Shown here piece by piece: positions 13,001 to 28,000 of a DNA stretch of 64,000 nt. The position numbers and the translations under genes were made by a program. Positions within the stretch are counted from its first letter, which is position 1. Every line of letters starts with the position of its first letter. Source of the DNA: Tachypleus tridentatus (Eukaryota > Arthropoda > Merostomata > Xiphosura > Limulidae); the NCBI RefSeq assembly GCF_004210375.1, contig NC_134825.1, forward strand, positions 42,898,348 through 42,962,347, written 5' to 3'. The notes below the pieces were generated by a model that had not been told where the DNA came from, searched no databases, and worked only from the letters and a program-made list of their open reading frames with translations.

Positions 13001-16000
13001 TAAACATCATCCTTAAGAATGGAGATTTTTTACTGACTCATCTAAGGTTACTCTGAAAGCTGTACTTTTGTATATGGGGAACTCTGAACCATCAAATGCT
13101 ATGAACTTGAAATAAACCTATCAAAGCATGCAGATTATACATTTCTAAAAAGAATTTTCAGTTAATAAATAGTTATAAAAGAAAAGAAAAACATTATTTT
13201 TACAATATGTGTAAAAATATTTTGAATAATTTATCATAATTAAAAAACTAGAGACAATCAGTAATTTTCAACAGCTTTATATTTTCTATTAACAGAGAAA
13301 AGTTTGTTGTTGTTCATGATTAACCATTCAATTCAACTTCTCCATTTCCTGTTGTTCTTCTTTATTCACTTTGATGTATTATATAAGGAAAGGGACAAGT
13401 CAGAAACCTAATGTGACTAAATTAGATGTAAAAAGTGAACTTCTGAAAGTTCAATTTAGAATTCCTTTCAAATCTACAAGAGGGCTATTTGCATTAGTCA
13501 TCCCTAATTTATCAATGTAAGAGAAGGCAGCTATTCATCACCAACTCTTGGGCTACTCTTTTACCACTGAATAGTTGGATTGATCATCACATTATCATGA
13601 CCTTACAGCTGAAAGGGTGACCATATTTGATGCAATGGGGATATAAACACAACCTGCATATTATGAGCTGAGTACCCTAACCACCTGGTCATGTCAGGAC
13701 AGAACTACCAAAAGTCAGATCTTAAAAAGAGAAAAAAAGATGGTTTTGGATAAAGTTCAGTGATGTAGTGTCAGTAACAAGAAAGAGGTATTTTATTTTT
13801 AAAATTTTGATTGACACTGTCCTATTACATGTACATTGAATGTGTTATAAATTTAAAAAAAGTTTATAGTTTTGGGTTTTGAACCTTCAGAGAAACAAAA
13901 ATTGGGTATCAAAATTCATTAAATGAACAAAAACTATCTATTTCAAAAGATATTTGATAATGGTGCTAAACCCAAAGAATTTAAAGATCTAAAATCTCTG
14001 CTTCAGTCATCTTGTACAAAAACAATTATTTTAAAATATATTTTTTATAAATTTGCTAATCAATTATTAAGTTATGTGGTTAAGATTCAATTAATAAGAG
14101 CTGGGAACAATATATGTAACTAACAACCTCTTTTTCCTTTTTTTTTAATACCTTTGAAGAATATTGAATGCTATATAATACAGCAGTTATGTTATTAATC
14201 AAATGTTGTGGTAACTACTTGGTGTCCATGAGATGTGTGATGGTTTTATGAGGTATGTACTATTTAAATATTGAATGTAAACTTTTGAGCAGAAAATAAA
14301 AATTTGGCTAAATTTGTAATGTTGGTTTCCACTATAATCATTACACATTACATTTTTATAAGCTCCAGAAACCTCAAAACTCCAAAGAAAAACTTGCAAA
14401 CATCCAACTGGACACGACAAAGCTGTTATCTTTACTACAACAGTTTTGTGTCCTATGTATGTTTCCTGGCTTCAACTTGTATGTCCCCAGTTAATTTGGG
14501 GCTAGAAATGAAAAAGTAGCCTTGCTGGATAAACTAAAGCAATCCTAATAGTAAACATTTGACTGGTATGATGATAGATTTAGTAGATTAAGAAAGTTGA
14601 TCAAAAAAGGATGTATGAAAAAAGTGACCTAGAAATGTAAAAATTAATTGTATGGATTTCTTTAGATACATTAATGGTAAACAAAATGTTAATATGGAGG
14701 TAGGGTCCTTCAGGTGTGATAAAGGAAGGCTAGTATCTGGTGATTATAAAATGACTGGGTTATTAAATTTTGCTTTTTCTCCTTTTTTTACTGACAAAGA
14801 TTTAAACAGTATTCCTCATGTTGAACAATTGATAAATGGAAACAAAGTTGAACAAGATAACTATTTTAATTCTGAGATTGTTAACAAAAAATTGGGAAAT
14901 TTAAATAATGAATAGGCTCTTGGACCAGATAATACTTCCTCAAGGGTTTCGAAGGAGGTCAAGGATTGAATATGTGGGCCACTTTCTAATGTGTTTTTTT
15001 GTTTTGTTTTTTGTTTTTTTTGCTCTTGAATAGTGGATAGGTGCCAAAGGATTGGCATCAAGAGAAGTGATAAAAATTGTTCCAGTTTTTATAGACTCAT
15101 TAGTATTACATCAGCTGTAGGAAAAGTTTTGAAAAGTCTGATAAAAAATGCCTTGCAAAGTCATTAAATGTCATTCAACAGTTAATATGCTGACCCTAAG
15201 GGGAAATCTTGCCTCGCAAATCTTATATTCTATGAAAAGATTACTGCTTATGTAGATGAGGATAAAAGTGTCACTTTGGTCTATCTGGATTTTCAGAAAG
15301 CATCTGACAAGGTGCCACATAGAAGGCTTGTAAAATATCTCTACAGTTGTGTGGAATAAATTACTTAATTGGGTAGAAGAGTGGCTCAATGGAAGAAAGC
15401 ATAGGTTTGTTATAAATAGAGTTCAGTCAAACTATATTATTGTAACAAGTGGAGTACATAAAGGCTTAGTATTAGGACCACTGCTCTTTTTTATTTATAT
15501 CATAGCACAGATGAAAGAATGATCAACAAATTACTTAAATTTGCTTATGATATTCAGTTCTTGGGTGTTGCTAGCTGTGAAGAGAATGCTGCTGCTTTAC
15601 AAAAGGATTTAGATAATTTAGTGGGTTGGGTAGATAAATAGCAGTTTAATTTTAATTATGATAAATATAAGATAATGCATGTGGGTTATCACAATTTGAA
15701 TTATAATTTGGATTAGAATAACCTTAACAATGTTACAAAAGAAAAGGATCTTGGTGTAATAGTTGAACAGTCTCCAGAGCCATCTAAGCAGTGTGCTGTT
15801 GATAATGGTAGGGCATATTGTATTTTATTTTGTATCTCCAAAAGTCCTAAATATAAGTATAAAGAGATATCATTGTATAGGCCACATTTAGAATATTGTG
15901 TTCAGTTTTAAGCTCTTTATCTTAGGAAGGACATTAAGTTATTATAAAGGATCCAGAGGGGTATTACTAGAAGAGTGCCTGGGATGAAGGGGTTGTCAGA

Positions 16001-19000
16001 TTAAAATAGATTAAGGTCTCTGAAACTGTTTTCTCTTAAAAAAACGAAGAGTTTGGTGGATCTGATTGAGGTATTTAAGATTAAGTGAATTGACAGTGTT
16101 GATACACCATCTATTTTCATACTTAACAGCAAGAACAGTAGGACTAGGAAATACAAATATGAATGTTGGCAAGATAGGAGTCATTTTCAGCTAAGACAGT
16201 TTTGTTTTTCTAATAGGGTGCTTTTCCTCTGGAATTGGTTGCCTTTAGTTACGGGGTAGGCATTAAATTTAAGTGTGTTTAAAAGAAACCCTTGTAACTA
16301 TATGAATGATGACGGATGGGATTTCAATTTACAGGATGGGCTAAAAAGGTTCTTGTTGTCCATAAGCATGTTATGTACTACACCCACTTTAAAATTAATA
16401 TATATATATATAATTTGTTATAAACAAAAACAAGCCCAAACAAAAGTCAAAAACACTGCACCAATCAAAAAGATCCTCAAGGTACAGGCTATAACATGAG
16501 ATATAAAATGTATCCCAGGTTTTGGAAGTTACTGTAGAAGTCAGACCCATGTTGTGGTGGGGATACACCATCTATCAGTCTTAACATCTGTTCACCAGTC
16601 TCACATGAAGAATAATTAAATAAAATATTCAAAGGAACAGAAATAGAAATTAGGAAAGCAAGATGTGGATGCTTAAGCCCACAACGTCTCACATCTATAT
16701 CACCATTCACTGCCTGAAGACAATTGTGGAAAGTTGACTTCTCTCCAACATAAAAAATAAAAAGGTATTACCACATGGGGGTAGGTAAGTTAAATAAACT
16801 TACCTCCTAAATTTTGCATTCCAGCCTCCATTATGGTGGTAAGACACTAACTGTAGCCCATTAGACAAATTATACTAGTACCAAGAGTTTCAACTTGATA
16901 TCTACAGTAACTAGTATAACTCCTCACCAGTACCCATTAAGTCCACTGTAACTAACAGTTTTGTGACTCTGAACAAGCCTTTACATGTAATAAGGCATTC
17001 ATCTGCATAAAGTAGTAACAAGTTGTTTATACATATATATATTTTTCTGTCTAACTATATGTATAATATAATAAACCTTTTTATTGCTCACAACAAAGAA
17101 TGTACACAGTGTGATCTAGTTGTTTGTAAGTTATAAACTCTGTATCTTACCTGTCTAATAAAGTAAGAAGAACATCCATTGCTACAGGAAGGTGAAAGAT
17201 ACGACAGGTAATGTACACTTTTTTCTTTGATAACCTTTGGGTTCTGAAAAGTACAAGTTTTTGTATCTATTGCAAAAGGCAAAATAAAGAGTAGGGAGTT
17301 CAGAACCAAAAATTACATCACAAATTGTAACTTATTAAAAAATATTTAATTTTTTGTAAAAGAACATGCTTAAGAATATATTTATACAATTATACAAATA
17401 AATGTTTTGTTAAAAATACAATGTGCTTTCATGTTTAATAGTATGCTTTATTACATAGATTACTATGCAATTGAAAAAGAAATATACAAACAGTGCACTC
17501 TCTAATCTTGATTTATTTCAGGGTAATAAAACTGTATTAAACCAAAGCATTCATATACAAATCATTTTTTTGTTAAAATACAAATAATGATATATCAAAC
17601 AGTACATTGACTAAGTAATCACATAAAGATGATACAATAATTGCATTAAGAATGCTTAACAAACATGATTTAGTAGAATAATTTGTGAAAACAACTTTTA
17701 TTGGCAGCAAGTTTATAATTCTAATGTTTGTGGCATTTCATTGCTAATAATAAAACTTCTCTTATAAGTTAAAGGATTAAACAAACATACAGTCAAACAA
17801 GATCCAGATTTCAGAATAATGAGATACAGTTATTATTATTTACTTTATCTAAAGATAATAGAAGATTTGATGTAAAATTACTGCTACATACATGTTTAGG
17901 AATGAAGTTTGCAACTCATGTTTGATTGAAAAAACAACTTCACTAAAGCCAAAAATGAATGACAGAAAATTTCCACGTCTTAATAAGAAAAATTACCATT
18001 GAATGTATGTTGTTTTTTCAAATCTCAGAGTTATATAGTTTAAGTTTGATTTTTGGATTATGTAATAAATAGAACAGGTGGTTCTGACTTACCTTTCTGC
18101 ATCATACTGTTTAAATAATAGCTCCAAATTCTCAAAGTCACTGAAGTCTTTTTTCCTTAGCTCATTCTGTACAAATGCTACTAAGAACTCACTAGGTATA
18201 CCATTGTATTCATCTTGTTTTCTATATCTCCGAGCAATAGTCAATATTTCATGCTGTGTGAGCTTTGTGCCTATGACTTTCAGCAACTGTTGTCTGAAAT
18301 GCCAATAAACAAATATTAATGTAACAGCAAGTATCAGAGATGAAGGGAAATTTTCAAATAAATTAAAAAGTGTGATCAACCACTATAGTTAATAATGCAG
18401 TACAACTTTTTCATTGGCTATCAAGTATTCAAAAAATCATGTTATTCCAACATGAATGTCTTCTTTAAAGTTTTTGATGCAGGGCCTATTATGTTTTTTT
18501 ATTCATGTAATTAATTTTTCTTGTGTAATGAAAAGTAGAAAAATTTGTCTAAATTGAAACGTCAATGATACACTGTATTTTTAATGAAAGACAATTTGCA
18601 AACTTGTTTTCTCATACATTTGACTGAAATACTTGTATAAAATTTAATATCCTAATTCATGTATGTATTAGAAATAAAAGTGTGCTGTTTAAGTTATATT
18701 AAAGTGCATGCAAATATACATGCATGTACTTTGGTTATAATTTTATATAATTATATAAAAATGGAAATTTGCTTTATGACTGTTCTCTAAAATCACAGCA
18801 TTAATCAATTAATTAAATAATAAAAATGTTCAAAATCAAAACAGTAATAAAAACAATTATGAAAACTACTACTATTAAATAAAGCATATGTTACACTGAG
18901 AGATTTTTTCTCTTGCAGTTTTTTCACAGGCATTAATCTTTAGAGCACATATTACTCAGATGTAAACCTCCATATACACAGGTAACAGAACAGTGTTACC

Positions 19001-22000
19001 AAATACAGAACCACACTTGCATATTTAAGATTTAATTTGAATATTTCACTATTTTTGTTTTGCTTTTAGATATCTTTCTACAAATAATTCATCAATACTT
19101 GGTTGGTTGTTTTCAAAATGCTATTCATAATAGCTACCTCAGCTAGCTGTTCTTAATTTTGAACTGATACGTTACAGAGAAGGCAGCTAGTTAACAGCAT
19201 TCACTGCTAACTCTTAGGGTACTCTGTACAAACTGTTGGATGTCACTCTCATAAAACACTCAATCCCAAATTATGAAATAATTCCCCAAGTTACAGTTAC
19301 AGAACATGAATCATAAACTCTAGAGTGCACAGCCCAACACACGAACCACTACACTACAAGACATGAACAGATAAAAGATAACAGTGATAGGCCAAAAATA
19401 CAATTAATCTCTCAGATGACCTTTAAATTTCTTATTTTTCATAACATTTTTATCAGATCATAATGCTGTAATGTAATATGTGAATATTAAATTACCTTTA
19501 ACTGATATACAGGGTTTTTTTTTTGCAAAATAGACAAATTAGAGATAAAAACAATACTTTTGAAACTTAATCTATTTAAATCACAAGATATAAAAAAAAA
19601 ATACATGTTACTTAATTGACATAATTTGCCTAACAAGAAAATACATTTTTACTCGTTTCAAACTCACAGAAACTCAATTGTGAATAAAACATTATCATAG
19701 GTTCCTACTTGTAAGGAAATTACAAAGACTTATTACAACTTTTACATGACAAGATAATAATGTAATTGATAAGTGCCTACAGCACACTTACCAGTGCTTC
19801 AATGGACAATATAAAGAAACATTTTCCAACATTCAGTTACCCTAAAATGTTTAATTTTTTCAAAATTTCTCCCTGAAAATCTTTAAAATTTCACAAACAG
19901 CTGTAGAAGGCTGTAAAATAATAAATATTTATTACGTTTCCAATCATCTTAGGATGTTACTTTGATGAAGTTATCAACTTTAACTAGTATAAATAAGTTA
20001 GTTTCATTGTCCATTCAGACAACTGTCTGTTAAATTTCATTTGCTTGAAATTTATATTCGGTTGTCCCTTAAATTTCTTTTGCTTGAGTCTATAAAACAT
20101 ATTCATGTTTCTTCTCATATTTATTCTTATGTTCTGACTGTGTTTCTTGCCAAGAGTTGCTTCAGAGGTGCAAAATTCCACTAGCCTGACAGCTGGAATT
20201 GCCATATGTTGAGTTAAAGCTACTGTGCGTTCCATACAAATTAGCACAGAGTTAGTGAGGTTCTGATCATACAGAGTATGTAAAGTCCAGCTCTATCTTT
20301 AATTATTAAAACTATTCTTTGTGGTTAATGTTCCTCACAAACTATTAAATATTTATCAGTGATGTCGAGAACTCATTCCGATACTCAGTTAAACAACCCC
20401 TACCAAACATGTGGTCAGCTTCTGGTCAGTTACCTCTTTCTTTCTTTGTGAACCTGATGATGACCGAAGAAGGTTGAAACGTTGTTCGCTCTTCTACGTA
20501 AAATATTTTCTCAACCCAAATGAGCCGTTTTTGCATATATATGTTAAATATTTACTATCACTGGAACTTTTGTAAGATCAATAGCCTGCTTATTGAAAAT
20601 AGACCAATCAGCATAAGTCTGATATACAGATTCATATATGATGCAATTTCTGACTTGTCAGTAAAAATGTCCAGTTACTTAGTTTTGTATTCATAAGATG
20701 TTATAATCTTCATGATTATTTTCCACTGGGATTACAATAGTTACATTTCAGTTCAGAGTTTCAGAAATACATTAAAAAGCTACATTTGGGTAAACCCTGA
20801 ATCATTTTTATATCAGTGCTGGTCACCACACTGAACTAAATATTTGCCCTAATCTTTCTTAATATATTTTTAGAAACACATCCTTTTCTTTTCATTTATC
20901 CTAAATTTACCCATTTAAGTTTTTTAAAGGCTGAAAACCTTGAATTAAACATTTTTTAGCTGTCAAGGAATACCATTAAATAAGTACAAAATCAATTATT
21001 CAGTTTAACAACTAAATATTATACAATTAATAAAGAGAGAGAAGACATGCAGAGCTTAACAAGTTGTGTGTACATATATTAACAAGCATTTCAACAAAAT
21101 ATTCCAAAATGACTTTAAAAACTATTTTTTCATTTTCTTCTCACTTTAAAAGGCTAATTATCTCCACTTTGAAAAATATCAGTTATTACATATAAACTCA
21201 ACCTTTTTTTAGTATATTCTACTTTGAAGTGGCATACTTGCTACACTTTTATTACAGCATATGCATATAATTTCTTTTCAACTAATTCAAGTTATATTTT
21301 ATGATAAGTTAACAGGAATTCACAAAGCTATTAAAACAGAAGGAGAATGATAAGTGATACACGTACCTAAAATGTTGAAAACTAATGTAGCCAGTGTCAT
21401 CTGCATCCACTTCTTTTAATGACAGATATAATTCAGAATTCTTTCCATTCAAAATTTGCTCTAATTTCTGCATAACTTTGGTGATATCAGCTTTTGGAAA
21501 CTTTGAATAACATAAATTAAAAAGAAAAAAGCACTTATGCTCACTTTTTTCTTATTAAATAAGAACAACACATTCATTACATTCATTAATAAATGCATAC
21601 ATGAAGCTGAATGTTTATTCTGACATTACAACTTTATAACTCAAGTTTACTAATTTCTAGACTAAGGTTATAAAAATTTCAAACTGCTAGTTTTATATTT
21701 CATATTGGATACCTTATGAAGTTAAATAAATAATATACAAGAAATAGACAATACTGTGAGAAATACAGAAAAGTTGGTAACATAATTCAATAGTATTATA
21801 TAAGTTAACTTGTAACACTGCCTACATATAGGTTAATCAAATGTTCAGTATTTTTATACTAGCTTGTTGAATACCTTCAAAACATAAACTAATCACAAAA
21901 AGTAGCAAGAAAAGGGACTAATGCAGTCACATATGTGAGAAAAAACATATATATATATATATATGACTATAAGTTAATATTGTACTTCACCAATAACAGT

Positions 22001-25000
22001 CTATTTTTACTAGATGGGTTTTCATTACTCTCATAAATGGAAATACGTTTTCTATTTCACACATGGTATAATCAATAACTTTCACAATTATTCTATCAAA
22101 CCCAGTCTTGCATGTTCATTGATTTAAGTAATTTATTCAACAAAATATGGAAAATAAACTTATCACTCTTTTATACCAAGTATGGATCAGTGAAGAGATC
22201 TTAGACCTCTTAAACACAAGAAAAACGAAAGCATAATTTAATAATTTAATAATATGCAAGATAAATTAACCTCATCTTGTTTTCAATTTATCTAAATGAT
22301 ATTCACAAAAAATTCCCAAAGCTGATGATATAATAATATGTCATCTGCAATGCTTTAAAAAAGGTTTTGAAATATGCAAGTTAATTAAAACTAACAACCA
22401 ATCCAAGTAAATCTATGTCTGCATTTTTCACAACTAATGAACACTTACATTCGTGGAAACCTCAAATAAAACATAATAATGAGGTTATATCTTGGAGTAA
22501 AACCCTCTAATATCTAGGAGTACCTCTAAATCCAGGTATGATCTTTACTCAACCAATCAATGTTAGCTATTAAAGCTAAGAAAAGGTTAAATATCTTGCT
22601 GAAACTGTTCAGGATGCTGACCATGTCTCAAGTCTATTTCCATCTCATTTATAAGACCACTCTTACTATATGCCATACCTGCATGGACCTGTACCTCAAA
22701 ATCAAACTGGAATGAAATAAGTAAAATCCATTATAGTGCTGCCAAAATTAAATGTTGCTAAAGAAATAGTTGTCTCAGTATTACATCTGAACTTAAGGCA
22801 GACCTCCCTCCATTAAGGTCGCTAGGGCAGCTTCAAGCACTAAAATATATAAAATACAGCCCTACAACATAAACATATAACAGAACAACAAATTAAAAAA
22901 TGGAAACAAAGAACAAGAAAAAAAATTAAAGTCTTCAAAACAGGAAACAAATAGAAATATTTCCTGATATTATTCTAACTGAATCAAAGCAAGTATTAAA
23001 ACCTAAACCACACAGGAACAGAAATGTCCTGATAATAAACACTAACCTGGAGAAGATCTCAGCAAAATCACATGAACATCCAGACTTTTTCACAACTTTG
23101 AGTCCAAAACTCATGAACAGCATTGATAAGGATGTTATTATCTATACAAATGGCTTCCTCCTAGAAGATGAAGTTTCTGAAATAGGAATCTATAATACAT
23201 CTTCAGTATAATCACTAGAAATATCACTCGATAACACCATTGCCACTTCCATTTTCAAGGCTTAAATCATTTCCATCAAAGAGGTCATCTTCCTCATAGA
23301 TAAAAGTTTGTTCCATAAAATTCACAATATTAATAGATTAACAAACTGCAGTCAAAGCAATAGAAAAGTATTTTACCATTAAAATTGCAAAAAATTTATA
23401 AAAATTACATAATTGTAGAGAAGTTAAGATTCTTTGAATTCCTTCACATGTGGGAGCCCCAGAAAACAAAAAAACTGATATCCTGGCAAAAAAATAATTA
23501 TGAATCACGATCTGAGAAATAAAAACCAAATGCACCAGATGCATCAACTGCAAACAATAGAGAGAAAATGGATGCAAGAATGATCCAAAAAAATTAATCA
23601 CATACAGCTAGAACTCAGGAAGTAAACCTAATGCCACTATCAAAAGGAGTTTAAATGGATAAGATACAACCTGCATTGCAAGATTTAAACCTGGATACCT
23701 CAGGTACATAAAATTTCAAAATGGAATAAAAACCCACCTAACTGTGCAAAATTCAATAGGGAGAAAGCAAATGCTTACCATATACTAATGTGTTTAGAAA
23801 TTACAACTGACGAACTTCATGATAACCCAGGGAGAATTTTTAGTTTAGTGGATGCACATGCACTATCTTTGTAACCTGTTTTAGGGATAAGAGCCACCAA
23901 CATAAAGTAAAATATAATTTCATGGGAGCCATAAAATTTCTTCTATGAAGGATTGTTCATGATCTATTGTAACAATCTGCATAACCAATCTCCTCAACTC
24001 TGGTCATCCATGTGGTTTGTGACTTCACAGGTTGAAATCTTTTCATTACAATTCAGTGGAATACAGCATGTTACTAAATTTTTGCCAAGGAATTTGTTAT
24101 TATAGCTATAAATGCAAGTTAAAAAATCCAGAGAATGGGAAAACCATGCATACTAACACACTGACACAAATACAGTGTGAGGAAATAACATCTTTATTTG
24201 TACGAAATGGATGTCAGTAAGGTATAGCTCCATCAGGGCAAAGCACAATCAGTCAACTATATAATTACTTCTACCAGAAAAGCTACTAAAATTGGACAAT
24301 AATAGTTACTATTAGTAATAACTTGTCTTAACTATAAATAAAAATCAAACTACAAGAAACTTCTATGGCTACTCTGACCAAGATCATCAGTTGAGTATCC
24401 TCGCTTCTTGTGTGTTTTCAGCTGTTAACCGAAGAACACCCAACAAGATTGGGTCTGTTAAGCAGTATTATCGAGCACTAAAGCAAAAATTGTCATACAT
24501 AAAGTTCTATGTATCATGCCTATCACATTTTGTCAATGTAGTTATTACTACTTGAGAAATTTAAAGTTATATATTATTCTAACTAACACTATATGTAACT
24601 AAAATACATATTTAAGTTTCAAAATTCAATCCTTTGTAAATTACTACGACCTACATAAACACATACAAAGTTATGTCCTATTTAGTACGTCACAAGTTCC
24701 CACTGAATGCTTACACAACGACAGCATGGTCTATATAAATATATGGCTGCTAAAGTATCTGGTCTAGTTCTAACCCATCTCTAGTTCCTTTACAGGATGC
24801 AAGTAGAAATGAGAATTCATACTACGTTATTCACAGACATATTATATGCTGTTATGTGTCTTAAGATTACTCAAAGAGGCCTTTGGAAGTCCTTTTTTAC
24901 CATTGTTGATGGACTTAAGAAAGCAGGTAAATTGAAATCAAAAAGAGACTTTTACCCCAATGTAACGTGTAATAGCTTTCTACAGTAGAAACTAAATTAA

Positions 25001-28000
25001 ATAGTAACAGTCTATAAACAGGATCATCACAAATATGGTATAACAAGTGTCTGTAAAAGACTTCATCCTTGTATCATTACTACAGATCATGAACAAACCT
25101 TCTGCAGTCCACTTGAATTATTTCTGAGAAAATGTAAAATGAAAAGAAATCTTACTTCAGTTAGGATAAGCTGTAACAGACCTTCTAGTAAAGGAAAAAA
25201 AAACAGTAACTCAACATATCTATCTTCATGATTAATATATACTTGTGTGATCACTTACTCAATCTACCATTTTAGATCATAAAAGTATCTACCATCAATG
25301 ATATAAATGTATGTAATGTACAACATTAAAGCTCTTATAAAACGTTACATCAAAAATACAACAGTATTAGTGCCAAATCTCTCTTGAGGGGTTTAGTATG
25401 CCCCATCCTTATATACTTAATATTGTGGCTACATTTTTAGCAGTATTTGTTTAGTTCTTAAAATCAGTAAGCTAGAATTACTATATTCAAGTACAGGTGT
25501 AACTGCATTTGCTGTTCATCTACCATATTTAATTTATCAACAGACATACCTGTTCTGGATGTTGTTCCATATAGTTTAGAGCAAATTCATCTGCATCAGT
25601 GAGCAAAAACTTCAAACCAACAATATTGAGTACTGCACCGATGTACATATCACTGACTGTATAATACTGAGAAAAAGTGCTAGTTGAATCTGGTGTTTTC
25701 ACTTTACCTCTCTCAAGAAACTTTCCTCCAGCAAGTCCTATATGTTATATAGTGTACAATATTAGTTGTCAAAACAAATACTAAATAGTGGCATATGTAA
25801 ATTTCACACCTCAATTTCGTTCTTACTATATGAAATAAGTGTATTAAATATTTTTTTATTTTCTTGAGTGAAATAAAATTATTTATTTCATTCACACATT
25901 AGATGCTATAGAATGTTTGGCTAAAACACAATACTGCTAACAATAAGTGAAAAAAAATATTTTATCTAAATTGTTTTAACGTTTTTATTAAATCATAAAA
26001 CTTCTTTCAATGTTTCAAAGTTATCTAAACTTTCAAAACTTATACGTTATGTAATACAGCATTAAATTGATGATATCAAAAAGGTTCATATTTTTAAAAA
26101 AAACATTAATTAAAATTTTAAAATATTTTAAATTAGTCATATTATAATATCTGTGGTTGGAATTATTTTGAAAATTCAAGCAGATCTCAGAAGTCCTTTG
26201 AAAAGAAAAAAAACTTATTTACCAACCTACCTTAAAAGAAATCAGCAAGACAAAGCTTTCTTCTGAAAGTTTGAATATTATACATTAATAGATGAGAAAA
26301 AAGGTGTTTTAAAGTCTAAAACTCAAGTTATTTATTTGTTGTAATTCTTTTATTCATACCTAAAAAGGATTGAAATATCATATAACAGTCTGAAGTTTAT
26401 TCCACTTTGATAAAATGTTTGTAATTAACATTTTTAACTCTAGAATTACTACTGGGGTTCATACAGATCCTCTAAAAGCTTTTATAAAAGAATTATAAGT
26501 GTTTATTGTACCATACTGCTTAGTGATCCATGACATATTGGTTACAAGGTTCTTAATAAGGCTTATATGGATCACACAAACTATTTCCTATATTTTACAA
26601 ACATAATAAATTATTTCATCATATTACTTAGTATGATGCAACATACAATAACCTACTTCTTCATAATGATTCTATTCCTTATTGTATTATACTGAGTTAT
26701 CTTTTAACTTCATTTGAATCTCTTCTTTAATAACTTTTCAATGAGCAAAATGAGTTTCACTGGCAATTCTGAAAATGAATAAAAATAATGTGACATCAAG
26801 TAAAGAAAGTGAAGATCATTCATCTATTGATGAAAATGCTCATGGTACAACAACAAGTTCAGATGAAAATGAGGTTGTTAAGGAAAGTTATGCTGATAAA
26901 AAAACATAAATATATTTCTTGAAAACAAAGTAAAGAACAAGGCTCAATGGTGTGTTTTACAACCTCAAACAACAGCCAACTGGGACCATATCATTCTCTA
27001 ATCTTTGGAAAAAGACAGGAATAACTAGACACACAAGACAAAATAGTGAGATAGCATTGTCTTCATTAAATTTGTTGTTTTTTTTTAAAAAGCATTATGG
27101 AGGAAGTGCTAAAATAGACAGCGAAGCTGCATATTGAAAGAAAAATGGGTTCACTTATATTCCAACAAGCTGCAATGTTTCTTCCATGTGGTGGTGTTAG
27201 CTGGTGTTTATATATCAAAGAATGAAACAGCTCCGAAACCAGAAGAGTGGTAGACCAGATGTAAAATATTCCTTCAAATTTCAAGGTGTTTTCAAAATAA
27301 TAATGATGAAGAATGAAGAAAAAAATGGAAAAAGTTCATTTTATAAAAAAAATCACCTTAAATGAAGGAGTACAAATTTTTCAGCAGTGTTGTTCAATGT
27401 GACCATTGATGAGAAAGTAAACACATTTTATGATAGATGCCACTTTAAACAATATGTTCCAGACAGACTTAAAAAATAATTGCATCAAAAGTTTTGTGTC
27501 TTATGACACAGCCTATGTTTATAACAAGCAAATGCATACAGGGAGAGAAGGACAGCATAAGAGAACAAAACCAAAGAGAGAAGGTTGAACTAAATACTTT
27601 CCAATGGTGGAAGACATTGGAAACAATGTAATTTATGATAATTTCTTTACGACGTTGAAGTTGGCTATGAAATTCCTGAATATTTAAATAACCATACTTG
27701 TTACAATAAAAACAAACAAAATGGAACTGCCATCAGAGATGATGTCAGTGAAATTGCTGCTCTAGCTTCCAATTTTCCAAAGAAGATAAAAGCAGTTATG
27801 CTTCTAAATGCTACACATGATCAACCACAAACAGACAATAATAAACCAGCTAAAAAGCCAGTGATGATGATCCCAGGCCACAAGAGTACCAGTCTTTTAC
27901 ACAGAATATTAGATCTGTCATAATCCAATTTGTTTATATTTCCCTTGACCACAATTATGAAATGGAACTACTCATATTACAGGAAAGTATTTTACCAACT

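Noticed and set aside
14652-14915. 87-codon plus-strand open frame as a gene
   Set aside because: It is the start of the decayed CR1/L2-type LINE reverse transcriptase (runs into GPDNTSSRV), not a host gene.
24797-24988. 63-codon frame with a protein-like look
   Set aside because: No family match, no splice pattern, and it lies in an EFHC intron on the opposite strand.
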